Shown: positions 48,001-64,000 of the stretch, piece after piece
Layout of the letters: each line of letters begins with the position of its first letter
Numbering within the stretch: position 1 is the first letter of the stretch
Source: Anadara kagoshimensis
Taxonomy: Eukaryota; Mollusca; Bivalvia; Arcoida; Arcidae
Direction of reading: 5' to 3'
Assembly (NCBI GenBank): GCA_021292105.1
Contig: CM037871.1
Coordinates: 38,751,182-38,815,181 of the forward strand
DNA: 64,000 nt
Made by a program: the position numbers and the translations under genes
Notes under the pieces: generated by a model
Told to the model about the DNA's origin: nothing
Databases searched by the model: none
What the model saw: the letters and a program-made list of their open reading frames with translations, nothing else

Positions 48001-48891
48001 TTGGCCTTTATAAGCAGGTGGTCCTTATATAGAGATGGCCTTTAAGGCAGGTTGGACTGTAACTGTTTTATCACCTAATCAATTGTCATATAATCCAACA
48101 AAATATTCAGTTTTGCATCTAACATGTCTTTAAATCATGACATTGTTTACTGGGGTAATTTGTTGTATGGTATGATCAGGGTTAGCAGAATGCTTAAAAG
48201 AAACTCCAAAAGATTGCACATGAAACGGTTTGTTCTGCCATGAAACAGTTTCAGGAAGAGTTTTCTGTCTGGCACAATTATAAACCCCATAAAAACAACA
48301 ATAAATACTCTTAATATTTACATCGGATTGATTGATTGATGGATTGATTGAATGGGATTTACATCCTAGTCAAGAATGTTCACTCATATTGAGATGTCAC
48401 CAGCTAAAGGTAAAGTGGCAGAAATTGTGGTGTTTCAAGTGTGCTCAAGACAATGCACAGGAAGGGTTCTTTAGCATGCCATACTTCCTGTTACACAAGT
48501 CATCCATTTTAAGGTATCTTCCGAAGGACCCTATGACTTTCATTTCTAAATGCTGACTGCTCTGCAAAAGAACAGTCGCTACAAATTTTCAAGTCTTGGT
48601 CAGATCCTGGCATGACCTCCCACATACGGAGCAAGCACTCTACCATCTCAGCTACCATAGTGGTGTCATTTATATAGGAGAATAGATTATAAAACATTAT
48701 ACATATATATGTAATAGTAACTACACTTATTTCTATTTTTTAGATCAAGAAGTAGCTGGCATTCATCATGGATGTATCAACACAGATTTATATTAATGAT
48801 CATTATCTATGCAGCCATTCTTTTACTTGTTGGACTTTTAAATTCTAAATCTTTTCAGTTTCAACTGAAAAAATGGTTTAAATACAGGTAG
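41925..48891 (+). CDS. PARP16: PARP16-type mono-ADP-ribosyltransferase, complete, 6 exons
   Basis: Exons 41925-42089, 43717-43836, 44292-44495, 45788-45956, 46910-47054 and 48744-48891 join in frame (951 nt) into 316 residues; human PARP16 has about 322. The N-terminal helical region ([20 protein letters not shown]) matches PARP16. The catalytic H-Y-Y triad is seen as H142 ([13 protein letters not shown]), Y172 (FGEGTYLSS) and Y244 (PDKYYIV), with the same spacing as the human enzyme. A hydrophobic stretch at about 283-300 ([18 protein letters not shown]) is the tail anchor, followed by a basic tail. PARP16 is an ER and nuclear-envelope tail-anchored enzyme that mono-ADP-ribosylates stress sensors such as PERK and IRE1 (family knowledge). 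The chosen ATG at 41925 gives the family N-terminus; an out-of-frame ATG lies 10 bases upstream. Confidence 0.95.
42553..42753. mobile_element. GTACCA inverted-terminal element, copy A
   Basis: AATGGGGGTCGCTGCTGTAC on the left and GTACAGTGGCAAACCCCATT on the right; arms continue through ACGTTTGTGTGGAAC. In PARP16 intron 1. Confidence 0.8.
42754..43716. other. PARP16 intron 1, no feature recognised
   Basis: AT-rich; no domain in any frame. Confidence 0.5.
43717..43836 (+). CDS. PARP16: PARP16 exon 2
   Basis: Encodes residues 56-95, EKLTNHIKQ through ETVDKSE. Acceptor TTTTCGTAG, donor GTAAGC, phase 0 on both sides. Confidence 0.92.
44292..44495 (+). CDS. PARP16: PARP16 exon 3 (catalytic histidine)
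   Basis: Encodes residues 96-163 with the HGS motif; H142 is the NAD-binding histidine. Donor GTAATG at 44496, acceptor TTGCCAG, phase 0 on both sides. Confidence 0.95.
44934..45099. mobile_element. CAGTCAAACCTG element, copy 3
   Basis: Ends TACAGTCAAACCTGTCT and AGACAGGTTTGACTGTA are perfect inverses over 17 bases; PARP16 intron 3. Confidence 0.9.
45100..45787. other. PARP16 intron 3 remainder, no gene
   Basis: 'CATGTTTAAGAACCCTTCC' and 'AAGGTAAAATTTCTGTCACT' recur near 61600-61665, so part is a decayed dispersed repeat. Confidence 0.5.
45788..45956 (+). CDS. PARP16: PARP16 exon 4 (second catalytic tyrosine)
   Basis: Encodes [12 protein letters not shown] through VKCQVKD and the first base of the next codon. 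Y172 fits the second triad position. Donor GTAAAT, acceptor TTGTAG. Confidence 0.95.
46580..46837. mobile_element. 259-bp inverted-terminal element (copy 3)
   Basis: GACCCCAGTTTCACAATAAT to ATAATTGTGAAACCGGGACC, 258 bp, PARP16 intron 4. Confidence 0.8.
46910..47054 (+). CDS. PARP16: PARP16 exon 5 (third catalytic tyrosine)
   Basis: Encodes [14 protein letters not shown] through [11 protein letters not shown] and a split arginine codon. Contains Y244 and the conserved RVKYLL strand. Donor GTAGGT. Confidence 0.93.
47103..47291. mobile_element. CAGTCAAACCTG element, copy 4
   Basis: Begins 48 bases after PARP16 exon 5. Ends TACAGTCAAACCTG and CAGGTTTGACTGTA. Confidence 0.9.
47292..47794. other. 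PARP16 intron 5, no feature recognised
   Basis: No repeat or ORF recognised. Confidence 0.5.
47795..48061. mobile_element. CAGTCAAACCTG element, copy 5, internally duplicated
   Basis: 267 bp rather than ~170-190. The TATACAGGTT-AATAATATG-GGATACA block occurs twice (about 47869 and 47955). Confidence 0.85.
48325..48665 (-). mobile_element. SINE family B, copy in PARP16 intron 5
   Basis: GGATTTACATCCTAGTCAAG, CACCAGCTAAAGGTAAAGTG and a right-hand tRNA-like end (AGCACTCTACCATCTCAGCT on plus). Confidence 0.75.
48744..48891 (+). CDS. PARP16: PARP16 exon 6 (tail anchor and stop)
   Basis: Encodes the C-terminal transmembrane anchor and a basic tail ending WFKYR, stop TAG at 48889-48891. The sequence CAG|GTAGCA across the stop is itself a possible donor, so a further small exon at 50369 is possible (see findings). 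Confidence 0.85.
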
Positions 48892-48945
48892 CAAAATCAT
48901 TCTTGGTTGTTCATTGCATGTATAACCATGGTAACTTGTTTTTAT

Positions 48946-49250
48946 GTGCCACTAGTGTAAATGGAATCCAACCTACCAATAGATTTTGCCATTGTACCAT
49001 GTGATACAACCTAGCATTTGTGTGCCACTAGTGTAAATGGAATCCTACATGCAAATAGATTTTGCCAGTGCACCATGTGATACAACCTAGCGTTTGTGCA
49101 GAACCATTATTTCTACTGGATATGGAATAGCATCAGCTGACACTTTCTCACAAGTGATGTTATTGCGGGGATTTGCAATGTAAACATTATTGCAAAACAT
49201 TACACACAAACATAAAGAGGTATTCATCATGTGGTACAATGGCGAAATTA
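48946..49250. mobile_element. GTACCA element, copy C with tandem left end
   Basis: A ~73-base left segment (GTGCCACTAGTGTAAATGGA ... CCATGTGATACAACCTAG) is present twice, at 48946 and 49019. The right end is CATCATGTGGTACAATGGCG. Confidence 0.7.
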
Positions 49251-49961
49251 AATGTCGGTCATTTACAGTGTACAGTAGTTTTTTGAGGTATCAAATATTT
49301 GGCTTCAATTAAGTTTTTTTTAGATTTAAAGCAATTTGGGTTTCATTTAGGTCTCTTGAGTAATGGGGCACTTTGGGTTTCTATTTTTGGAGATATCAGA
49401 CAATTTGGGTTTCAGTTAAGTCTACTTTTGAGATATCGGGCATTTTTGTTTCAGTTACCGTAAGTCTGTTCTATTTGGGTATTAGGTATTTGGGTTTCAG
49501 TTAAGTCTCTTGAGGTATTTGGTATATTAGGTTTCACTCTACATATCACTTACATGATTTACCTCCCCTTAACTTCATTATTATACCACATTGCCTATAT
49601 CTGACATCATCAGTTTGACGAAGCCTTGCCAGTACATGCTTATTGATGCTCTGTTTCAATATGTTATTGGCGATTAGTATCTTTTGTAGCCAACGGTCTC
49701 ACATGCCTTATTTTGGCACTGCATGGGTCTGGGTCCAAAGATTTGGAAATATTTGTGTTGTTTATTTCCTTTTTGGGAAAAATTAGTTGTAGGACTCAGT
49801 TATGCTTATCTGTAAAATAGAGAGGAGAGGAACAATTCACCTTCGATGATTTCCAAGTTGTAGTTGTGGGTAGTTAAGAAGCACTGTGCCAAATGTTATT
49901 ATTGACAACTATGTACAAATATAACATTGTATTAATTAGTAAACAAAATAGTAAGTGTGAT
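49251..49961. other. Downstream of PARP16, no gene
   Basis: Loosely repeated phrases GGTTTCAGTTAAGTC / GAGGTATC at about 49280-49520; otherwise nothing. Confidence 0.5.
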
Positions 49962-50149
49962 TACAGTCAAATCTGTCTATAAAGTCCACCCTGTTAGGGA
50001 ACCAATGAAAGTGGCCTTTATGGGCAGGTGGCCTTTATATACATATGGAAATAACAAGAAATAAAGAACAATTGGGATACAATTCTACTGGCCTTGATAA
50101 ACAGGTGATCCTTATATAGAGGTGACCTTTAAGACAGGTTGGACTGTAT
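49962..50149. mobile_element. CAGTCAAACCTG element, copy 6
   Basis: TACAGTCAAATCTGTCT to AGACAGGTTGGACTGTA. Confidence 0.85.
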
Positions 50150-50368
50150 ATATAAATTTTTGTAGTGTTCCAGAAGTGCAATTATTTAGTTAATATACAT
50201 GTATTTACATTTGTAATATTTTGTTCTATGAAACTGTTTGAGACCAAATGTAGTGGTGATGTCACTCATTTTGTGCTTATCACTATATGTGTTACATTAT
50301 TCATTCATTACCTGTTCTTACATCTAGACCTGCATGTCATATGTAGCAGTGTTTTAAATTTCTTTTAG

Positions 50369-50387
50369 GATCCAAAAATTAGAATAA
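50369..50387 (+). CDS. Possible alternative PARP16 terminal exon
   Basis: If the donor-like GTAGCA at 48888 is used, the acceptor TTTCTTTTAG at 50359-50368 continues the frame as R-I-Q-K-L-E and stops at 50385-50387, overlapping AATAAA at 50383-50388. It would extend the basic tail by five residues. No independent support; it may be chance. Confidence 0.25.
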
Positions 50388-50572
50388 ACTGTTCAAGAAA
50401 AAAATGGTAAAACATTAAGCAATGTCACATCAAGTAGTAGTATATGTTGTGTATTAGGGTAGATGTTTTGCTTTACAGCTTTATAATCTCAGGGTTTTGG
50501 AATCAGAATTATGTTTCATGTTAAAAGTTTCACACAAGGATGTCATTTCATTTATTTGTGTCTTGTTTTTTC

Positions 50573-50946
50573 ACATTGGTGTTTACCACTGTACCATGTG
50601 ATCAGTACGTTTGTGTGGAATATATTGGAAAACGTCAACGTCACAGATTCGCGGATGACATCATTTTCCCAGGAAAACATCTATTTATTTATTTATTTTC
50701 ATGGTGTACCAATTTTCGTTTCTTTCGCGGTCGTTTGTTTTGCACGAAAACTAACACCAAGCGAAAATTATATTATGCTTATTGTGTTTTAGTGCATATG
50801 TCAAAAAGGCTAAAATTTAACTTTGTGGATATGTCTAAATTTCATATATTGCGAAAAAAGAAATACACACAAAATTAAATATGTTTACAGTAAGTGTTTC
50901 GCATAAACGTTAAATGGTATCACATGGTACAGCGGTGAACCCCATT
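50573..50946. mobile_element. GTACCA element, copy B (longer interior)
   Basis: Left ACTGTACCATGTGATC, right GTATCACATGGTACAGCGGT; about 374 bp. The 93- and 112-codon ORFs inside overlap each other in different frames and are not recognised. Confidence 0.75.
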
Positions 50947-51090
50947 AATACTTTCAGTTAATATACAGTTGTGTACATTTTGTATAATGATCAACATGGC
51001 ATTTTCTAACTAGAGTAACAAACATTATACATTTATTTTTAAATGACATATGCAATGTAAATTGTATGAATATTTGTATACATTTGTATA

Positions 51091-51282
51091 TATAGTAAAA
51101 CCTTGTTATAATGCCCCTCGATAACTTTGCCACCTTGCTTATCGCCACACTATTTTGAAGTCCCAAAATCCATTTTGTTTATGTTTTCCTTTATGAGCCT
51201 CCCTCAATTTATCACCAAACCCCTTTATAACGCCAAAATATGACTGAACAAATGGTGGCAATGAATCGAGGTTTTACTGTAC
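51091..51282. mobile_element. Pogo-like short inverted-terminal element
   Basis: Left TAGTAAAACCTTGTTATAAT, right ATCGAGGTTTTACTGTA; CAGTAAAACC ends resemble pogo/Tigger-type termini. A fragment of the same family is at 56045-56110. Confidence 0.65.
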
Positions 51283-51332
51283 AATGTACATTAACTTGTT
51301 ACATGTGTTATGCTTTAATATTATTTTTTAAT

Positions 51333-52012
51333 ATAGGCAAGGAACATTGACCTGTCTACTTGACCTTTCATTAGGAATATTTATATATGTGATTGTATCA
51401 AGTAGAAATTGATTGAAATCTCAAACTGTCACAAAAATATTTTTTGTCTTTAAAATATATAAAAATTCATTCTCTATCTTTTTACAAAATTTTACTAAAG
51501 TTGTGATGTCATTTATGACATAGCTATTTACGTATCATCCAATTGTAAATGCGCACAAAACTACTTGAATTTGCAAAAATTATAGGAAATTCTAACAATA
51601 TAGGGACCTTAAGTCAAGTACAATTTTTCAGTCACATGCAGTATAAATGTAGTATTCATTTGCTTGTTCTATAAAATATCTGTCTCCATGTTGAGCACTG
51701 TGTTGTTGAAAAAGGTGCACATGTACCTGTTTTCACGGCAATGATCGCGGTATAATGATGACGTCGTTACTGTTACGTCACAATACTTAAAATGTTGACG
51801 TGGAGATTTTGACCGATTTCTACTTGATACAATCACATATGTTGATCCACCCAATACAAGGGTAGTGTTAGGATTAGCAGTTAATACATAAATAAACAAT
51901 GCACATTTCCCATGATGTAGACAAAATAAACACCTGTGTTCCCTATACATAAATGTACTGGTCCATATTTAATATTTAAATTAAAGGTCAAATGAACAAG
52001 CCAATTTTTTTA
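51333..52012. mobile_element. Family T element carrying a nested insertion
   Basis: Left end TAGGCAAGGAACATTGACCT and right end GGTCAAATGAACAAGCCAAT match 22071-22358. Its middle is split at 51385-51838 by another inverted-terminal element. Confidence 0.75.
51385..51838. mobile_element. Nested inverted-terminal element
   Basis: ATATGTGATTGTATCAAGTA on the left and TACTTGATACAATCACATAT on the right are perfect inverses over 20 bases; arms continue through GAAAT and AAATCTC. ~455 bp, no ORF of note. Confidence 0.85.
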
Positions 52013-52159
52013 CATACACAAATGTATAATGTTATGTAGAAGAAAATCCACACAAGAAATCCATTATTTGTGATACCAAAATTGGTTGTTTTATTTATTA
52101 CTCAAAAATAATAAATCTGTAATCTGTAAGTTATATGCATAATAGATAATTATACCCCC

Positions 52160-52385
52160 ACAAATGAAGTTTAGGGGGATAGATAGGAATCACCCTGTCT
52201 GTCTGTCTGTCGAAATATTGTGTCTGCTCCATATCTTTTATTTCTTTGGATAGATTTTAATTAAACTTGGCACAAATGTAAACGTACATGAGACAATGTG
52301 TGGCATACCAAATTATGTACATAAGTCAAAGGTTAAGGTCAGGAGATCAATGTTTGGGGGGGGGGGGGATATTTGGCTCTCAAGA
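52160..52385. repeat. Dispersed repeat with GTCT tract and poly(G)
   Basis: TTTAGGGGGATAGATAGGAA, (CTGT)n, CATATCTTTTATTTCTTTGG and a 13-base G run. Related to 60665-60860. Confidence 0.6.
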
Positions 52386-52542
52386 GACAGTTCTAGTTTA
52401 TTCTGTATCCAAAAACTCATCTATGTTGTTCAGTTTGTGTAGTTTGTAAGTATGATGATAAAACTTAAAATCAGTTTTCCAGTGCCTAGCATGAAATTAG
52501 AATTATGAAGATGTTTCTTATTCACAAGGGAGGCAATTCATT

Positions 52543-52620
52543 TTTCACCAGCTGACCCATGTGATACCCATTAAGTTTGTGCAGAACTATTATTTTCACT
52601 GGACATGGAATCCCATAATT
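52543..52620. mobile_element. GTACCA element, left-end fragment
   Basis: CCATGTGATACCCATTAAGT and TTTTCACTGGACATGGAATC parallel copies A and C; no right end found nearby. Confidence 0.45.
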
Positions 52621-54255
52621 TGACATTTATAGATGCCATTCCTGGAATATATGATGCAATATTTATTTTATTATACCGATTTTTCGTGTTTATTATTATA
52701 CTCTGCAACCAAAGTATACTGGATTGAAAATCATTACTGACAGCTGGCATGAGTAAGCAACCTGTAATCATATTTAACATTACTTTAGAAAAGCGTTTTA
52801 CCGATTTAGAGGACAATTGCGTTCGAACTGCAAAGTTTTCTGTGCATGTGACATTTTTCGTAATGCCAACTGCTCAGGTAATGTCACCCTGTGACATAAG
52901 AATCCTAGGGTAACATTAAATATACCCAAACCCTTATTAACCAATCAAATTTTGAGAAATTTACAAAAGGTAAAATAATATATTTTTATAAGGCTCTGGT
53001 AATAATAAAGAATGCATGGTTAATGGCATGGTTAATGTTTTATTGTTTATTCAGTAACTCACCGCATTTTTTTTTTTTATTAAATATGATGTGTCATGTA
53101 ACTTACTGTGTTCCGGTAATCTGGTTTCAGTCATAAAACTATCAAACATTTCTACTTAATCTGGCATTAAAATCAACACCTTTTGTGAATTACAAATCAA
53201 AATTTATTTTTATATCACTTTTCACTTCCTTTTAAAAATGTGTTTTCAGTAATTGATCCTTTTCAATCTTTTAAATAATTTTTTCATGTTTAATTTTTGA
53301 TATCCAGTTTGTTTAGTTTTGAGTACAATGTACATGTACTGGTATACATAAATGATGTATTAAGTTATTTTATATATATCTTGATAATTGCCTGAAAGTC
53401 CCATTACTTTTTGTATTAGAGGTTGTTGTAAATTGGAGTATCTAGCCAGGTTCCGATGTATACTGGTGCCAGATGCTGCAAGGTAAAATAAAATTATGAT
53501 AAAATTGCCAGCATTTACCCCGTAATCGTGAATGTAGTAAATATATGTACAAATTGTAATAGATGGATTTGCCAACATATAGTATGATTCCCATGCATAA
53601 TATTTGCTCAAATTTATCATATTTAATGGATATGGAATAAGTTTACTGGTACTGTGTATGAAAACACCATTTTTACAAAAAAAAAACCTGCTCACACCAT
53701 TAACTTGCATGTAATTGTAAGAATCAAAGTATGCATCATGTGGAACATTTTGGAAACCCACTATTTTACCTAGATTTCTTAGTGGATTCAATATTCAAGT
53801 TTTAAAGATCTTGCATTGAAATATTAGATGTTATATCCCTATATTCAAAATCATTTACTGCCAACATTAACTTACTGGTATCCATCACATAAGTTTTAAG
53901 ACAATCTAGTTGTACTTAATATTTTTACACTTCATAGTCCATTTATAAATTCAGCAAATCTGTTTGAAAATGGAGTCACACTTTCTAGAAATAAAGGCTC
54001 TGTGTTAAATTGAGTTTGTATGGTGTCCCTTTTTGTTGCTAGATTATGGCATAGTTTTGTTTTTCCACTGTTTAATATCTCCTGGTAGATTTTTTACCAT
54101 TATTTGTGAAAAAATTCAGAAAATCATGCACTTCAATTCTTACTTTGTACTTGAGTATTAGTTATTTAGAATGCCTTATACTGGCAAAAACAGGTACAGC
54201 AACATGACAAGAATAAGTGCTGTGCCAGAATACTCTATAAGACTTTAATAACATT
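52621..54255. other. Intergenic, no gene recognised
   Basis: A 143-codon minus ORF (53360-53791) has no recognised similarity or splice context. Confidence 0.5.
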
Positions 54256-54470
54256 AGGGTAAAGTGATCACGAGTCGGACACCCACTATAAGCTCGGTCC
54301 CACACAATGCTGATAAAGCTTTGAGGAGCCAAACATAACTGATGGTAATGGCTATCAGGTTATCTCTGATGTTTATGTTCCTGACATCAGCATTATTTTG
54401 CATCACTAAATTACGCTGGATTAAAGTTGTCTGACTTTCGATCGTGTCCAACTTTAGATCATTTTACCTT
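54256..54470. mobile_element. Short inverted-terminal element
   Basis: AGGGTAAAGTGATCACGAGT-CGGACAC on the left pairs with GTGTCCAACTTTAGATCATT-TTACCTT on the right. Confidence 0.65.
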
Positions 54471-55575
54471 AAGGTTTCTTTGCATGCATGCCACAGAATG
54501 ATGGAGAACTATAGAGTTGCAAACACAACTATTTTATGCATTGTCCTTTATATAAACCAAAGACCAAATATTAAGACAAATTTAGTTTTATACAATTAAC
54601 TGTATGTATGCTTTAGTTCTATGCATTGTAAGGCCAAATCAATTTAGTTGTTGGGTTCATATCCCTGTCTACCTGAGCTCCAGATTTTTTCTTTATGTTT
54701 ACATTTATATAAACATGTTTGAAATTCTAGTCAATTCATATTTTATGATAAACCAGAAGTAAAAAAATTGCTCTGAAAATTTGAAAATGAATGTTAGAGA
54801 TAAAATCTCCCTACTTCCAAATTGCACAAAAAATTTGTAAAAAATCTAGGAATCAATTAATGATGGTCTAATAAATATATTGTTTAGTAAGCACGAGTAT
54901 ATTTCAATCAAACAACTATTTCACTGAAAATTTTATTTAGACCAGACAGGGTTTGTTTATCATACAATGTTTATAATAACATGGCCCAGCGAAATGGTTA
55001 AGTTCAGACACAATTTCATTTCACTATCGGTTTGGTTTAAGCAGGTTTCACTGTATATACCGGTACATATTTTTTATTCCTGTTATACATGTTATATATT
55101 ATGGGATATTAAACTGGATTAAAGCAGTCAAGCTTTAAAGTTATACAATACAGTTGTTTGTTTGTTTTTTTTTACCAATAGGCCACATGCTCCATTGAAT
55201 GACAGAACAATGTCCTGATGTTTTATGTGAAGGGTGTGACAGCAATGTTTTTTAAAATTATCATGTCAATAATGGAATGAATATTAACAGAAGTTGAATA
55301 TATTTGTGAAAAATAAAGTTGGTAATAGAAAGAATGTTTTGCCATTGATGCATTTGAGATGGCCTGTTTACAAGTTTGTATAGACAATAGGATATTATTT
55401 TTATATTTTAAAGATAGTAACAAGTAAGGTTATTGTATTTAGGAACTGAATACATTCAACTTTCGTACTGTACTCTTAGTACATAAAGAGCGATGGCTTA
55501 CAGATAAGTTTCACTCTCTACCTAGATTCGATTTCGGCTCTAGCAGATTCAAGTATGGAATGTTTGTTAGTTCAC
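54471..55575. other. Intergenic, no gene recognised
   Basis: AT-rich spacer. Confidence 0.5.
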
Positions 55576-55580
55576 TTACT

Positions 55581-55895
55581 GTAGGTGGATTTCTTCCTGG
55601 GCACTTCAGGTTTCTCCACCATCCCAGAACTGAGCATCTTGATACTGATTTAAGTGAGATAATCTTGACTGCTGTGTAAAACACTGTAGGTGGATTTCTT
55701 CCTGGGCACTTCAGGTTTCTCCACCATCCCAGAACTGAGCATCTTGATACTGATTTAAGTGAGATAATCTTGACTGCTGTGTAAAACACTGTAGGTGGAT
55801 TTCTTCCTGGGCACTTCAGGTTTCTCCACCATCCCAGAACTGAGCATCTTGATACTGATTTAAGTGAGATAATCTTGACTGCTGTGTAAAACACT
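55581..55895. repeat. 105-bp tandem repeat, 3 identical-looking copies
   Basis: GTAGGTGGATTTCTTCCTGG starts at 55581, 55686 and 55791. The unit is 35 codons long, so a minus ORF stays open; it is a decayed dispersed repeat (compare 60105-60225), not a gene. Confidence 0.95.
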
Positions 55896-56402
55896 TACTT
55901 TACCTATTTTCTACTCTTTAGTTTAATTAGAGGTGTTCAATTTAATGATATGTCAAGGACATTAAGAAGAAATAAGTAAGTAATCATGGTAACTGCAGTG
56001 TACTGGTTGATTTAGTCTTATACAGTGTTCAAATACATTTATAAAACCAGTAAAACCTTGGTATAATGCCTTGTAATAACTGTGCTACCTCACTTATCAC
56101 CACACTAAGTTGCAGCATTATAAAAAGCACAATGACAAATGCCATAGCAACCACTAAAACTTTATCAAAATGAACAAAACAAAAACAAAACATACTTGAA
56201 CACAGATTTAGACCAATGGTTTTAAATGTCTTGACTTTGGATGAGCATTGCATACATGTAAAATAGTGTGTAATATTCAAGTACCAAAATTTTAAAGCTA
56301 AAGAAGCACTATCCATTTCCCTTATATTGCCACCAGTTTTCCATTAGGTGTAGATGGGCATGCATATTCAAATATCTGCAGATGAATGAAACAAACAATA
56401 TC

Positions 56403-56740
56403 CATAGAGAATAGAGTAATGGTGTTTTATGCCTCAGTCAAGATTCTTTGACATACATCAAAGCTGTCATTTCTTGGATTGTAGAGGGTACTGGAGTGCC
56501 TGGACAAAACCACCAACCTATGCCAAGCAAACTGACAAACTTTCACGCAGTTAATAGGATCTGTCCTGATAATGATGCATAAATCCATATTTGAGGTGCA
56601 GCCAGATTTTTAGATTTATTTGAGTGAAAACTGAATTTCAGTTTCAAACTCAGTTTGAGAAGTTTTCTGCAAGTGGGACCTAGGCTGGAATCTGTAAGCT
56701 GGCACTTCCAGAACAACCTACCAATTTAATCAAACAAAAC
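56403..56740. repeat. Diverged dispersed repeat (SINE-like)
   Basis: AGAGTAATGGTGTTTTATGC and ACTGGAGTGCCTGGACAAAA, as at 37386-37515. Confidence 0.5.
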
Positions 56741-56807
56741 AGATTCCCTGTCAGTGGTTTTCTGTTCTGTATTTACACCTGTATAGTTAATTCAATTGAC
56801 GGATCCC

Positions 56808-56980
56808 CGGTCATGCCCACAATGTTCCGACAAAGGCCAGCATCATGACAACTAATGATGTACTAGTGTCAGTGACGTCATTAAACGACGCAATTCAGGC
56901 TGAGTTTTCATTCTTTTTGCGTGTAATTCAAGCATGCCAGCCATTGCCAGGCCTTTGTCGGACACATTGTGTGCCTGGTC
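56808..56980. mobile_element. 173-bp inverted-terminal element with internal CRE
   Basis: GGTCATGCCCACAATGTTCC-GACAAAGGCC pairs with GGCCTTTGTCGGACACATTG-TGTGCCTGGTC. A perfect TGACGTCA is at 56873-56880. Confidence 0.75.
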
Positions 56981-57559
56981 AGTGATACGTCACTTGGCAT
57001 ATAGGTAGTTATATCCATGATTTAGTTTTATCTTGAACTGAATGGTGTAGAAGCTTGAAACTTCATATGTTAAGCATCAGGACATGGGAGCTCTAGCAAA
57101 AATGTGAAATCTAGTTGACCTTGACCTACATTCAAGGTCACAGTGAACTAAGTAAAACCTTAAAACATCTTTTTTGTCATGAACCAAAAGGCCAAGATGC
57201 TTAAAACTTGAACCTTGCACTTGATTCTCAGGTGATCTCCCTGGACCTTTATGGCCTTCTGTTTCAAATTTTTGTAAAAACCAGTAAGTATGATCAAAAT
57301 TCTGTAAATGCTAACTTATAGTATAATGAACATCTGACATTGTTTTTACTTGATGCGTCACATATCATTTTAATATTACATGTACCTGTTCAAAGAACTA
57401 TACAAATAAAATGATAAAATGACTCTTTATAAAAGTGTAACATGGAAGAATTTCTGAGAATTGGGCAGTGTACATGCGATTTCACAAAATTTTTAACAAT
57501 TATTAAACATCTGTTTCTGTAAAATTTTGAGGTTTGTTTAATGAGAGATGACAGAAAAG

Positions 57560-57729
57560 AAGTTTCATTTCATCCTCAAATAATAGGATAATGTATTTGA
57601 ATTTCCCGCGTTTATATTTGACTAATCCGAAGCACTCAAGTGTCTGCCATCAGTGGTCAAAGGGCGATAATCAAATAATGTTTTTATACGAAACTAAATT
57701 CTTTCTTAGCTCTACTTGCACTATTCAAC
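57560..57729 (+). promoter_or_regulatory. Probable PSMA4 5' UTR and promoter-proximal region
   Basis: Directly upstream of the inferred ATG. It contains TTCCCGCGTTT, an E2F-like GC-rich motif unusual in this AT-rich DNA, and no long repeat. The transcription start cannot be placed from sequence alone. Confidence 0.4.

Positions 57730-64000
<6,271 letters not shown>

Noticed and set aside
50511-50878. Overlapping 93- and 112-codon ORFs
   Set aside because: They lie inside the GTACCA inverted-terminal element in two frames; no similarity recognised.
53360-53791. 143-codon minus ORF
   Set aside because: No recognisable domain, no clear splice context and AT-rich composition like its surroundings.
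55511-55894. 127-codon minus ORF with three identical repeats
   Set aside because: Product of a 105-bp tandem repeat whose length is a multiple of three; related decayed copies elsewhere have stops.

Overview
The window is eukaryotic nuclear DNA, AT-rich and dominated by repeats, with three intron-containing housekeeping genes. Protein sequences recognised by eye are an adenylate kinase isoenzyme 6 (AK6, minus strand, 41519 down to 18805, four exons), a PARP16-type mono-ADP-ribosyltransferase (plus strand, 41925-48891, six exons) and proteasome subunit alpha type-4 (PSMA4, plus strand, from 57730, running off the right edge inside exon 8). A mollusc, most likely a bivalve, is suggested by four intronic elements that resemble the bivalve 'pearl/CvA' repeats: hairpin ends, a core of tandem ~145 or ~166 bp units and, in three of the four, a microsatellite tail. 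That assignment is inference from recalled families; no species is named.

Layout. 1-18.3 kb: no convincing gene. It holds dispersed repeats, a broken mariner transposase (about 10.1-10.7 kb), 259-bp inverted-terminal elements, tRNA-derived SINEs, a 1.56-kb minisatellite of 26/17-bp units (14.4-15.95 kb) and CA/CT-rich microsatellites (17.5-18.15 kb). 18.3-41.5 kb: AK6, 528 bp of coding sequence spread over 22.7 kb because its introns carry the pearl-like elements, several palindromic or inverted-terminal elements, SINEs and five or more tandem arrays. 41.5-41.9 kb: a 405-bp divergent promoter shared by AK6 and PARP16 with two ETS-type sites. 41.9-48.9 kb: PARP16. 48.9-57.7 kb: intergenic DNA rich in short inverted-terminal elements, including one element inserted inside another. 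57.7-64 kb: PSMA4, whose first coding exon appears to contribute only the ATG.

Functionally the genes are unrelated housekeeping loci: nuclear adenylate kinase/ATPase linked to ribosome maturation, an ER-membrane ADP-ribosyltransferase, and a 20S proteasome ring subunit. No operon-like or defence system, CRISPR array or viral gene was seen. The most notable material is repeat biology: helitron-like hairpin ends with compensatory stem changes, a higher-order tandem repeat, an 805-bp insertion with an 8-bp target duplication, a TTAA-flanked element, and small elements lying within tens of bases of splice junctions.
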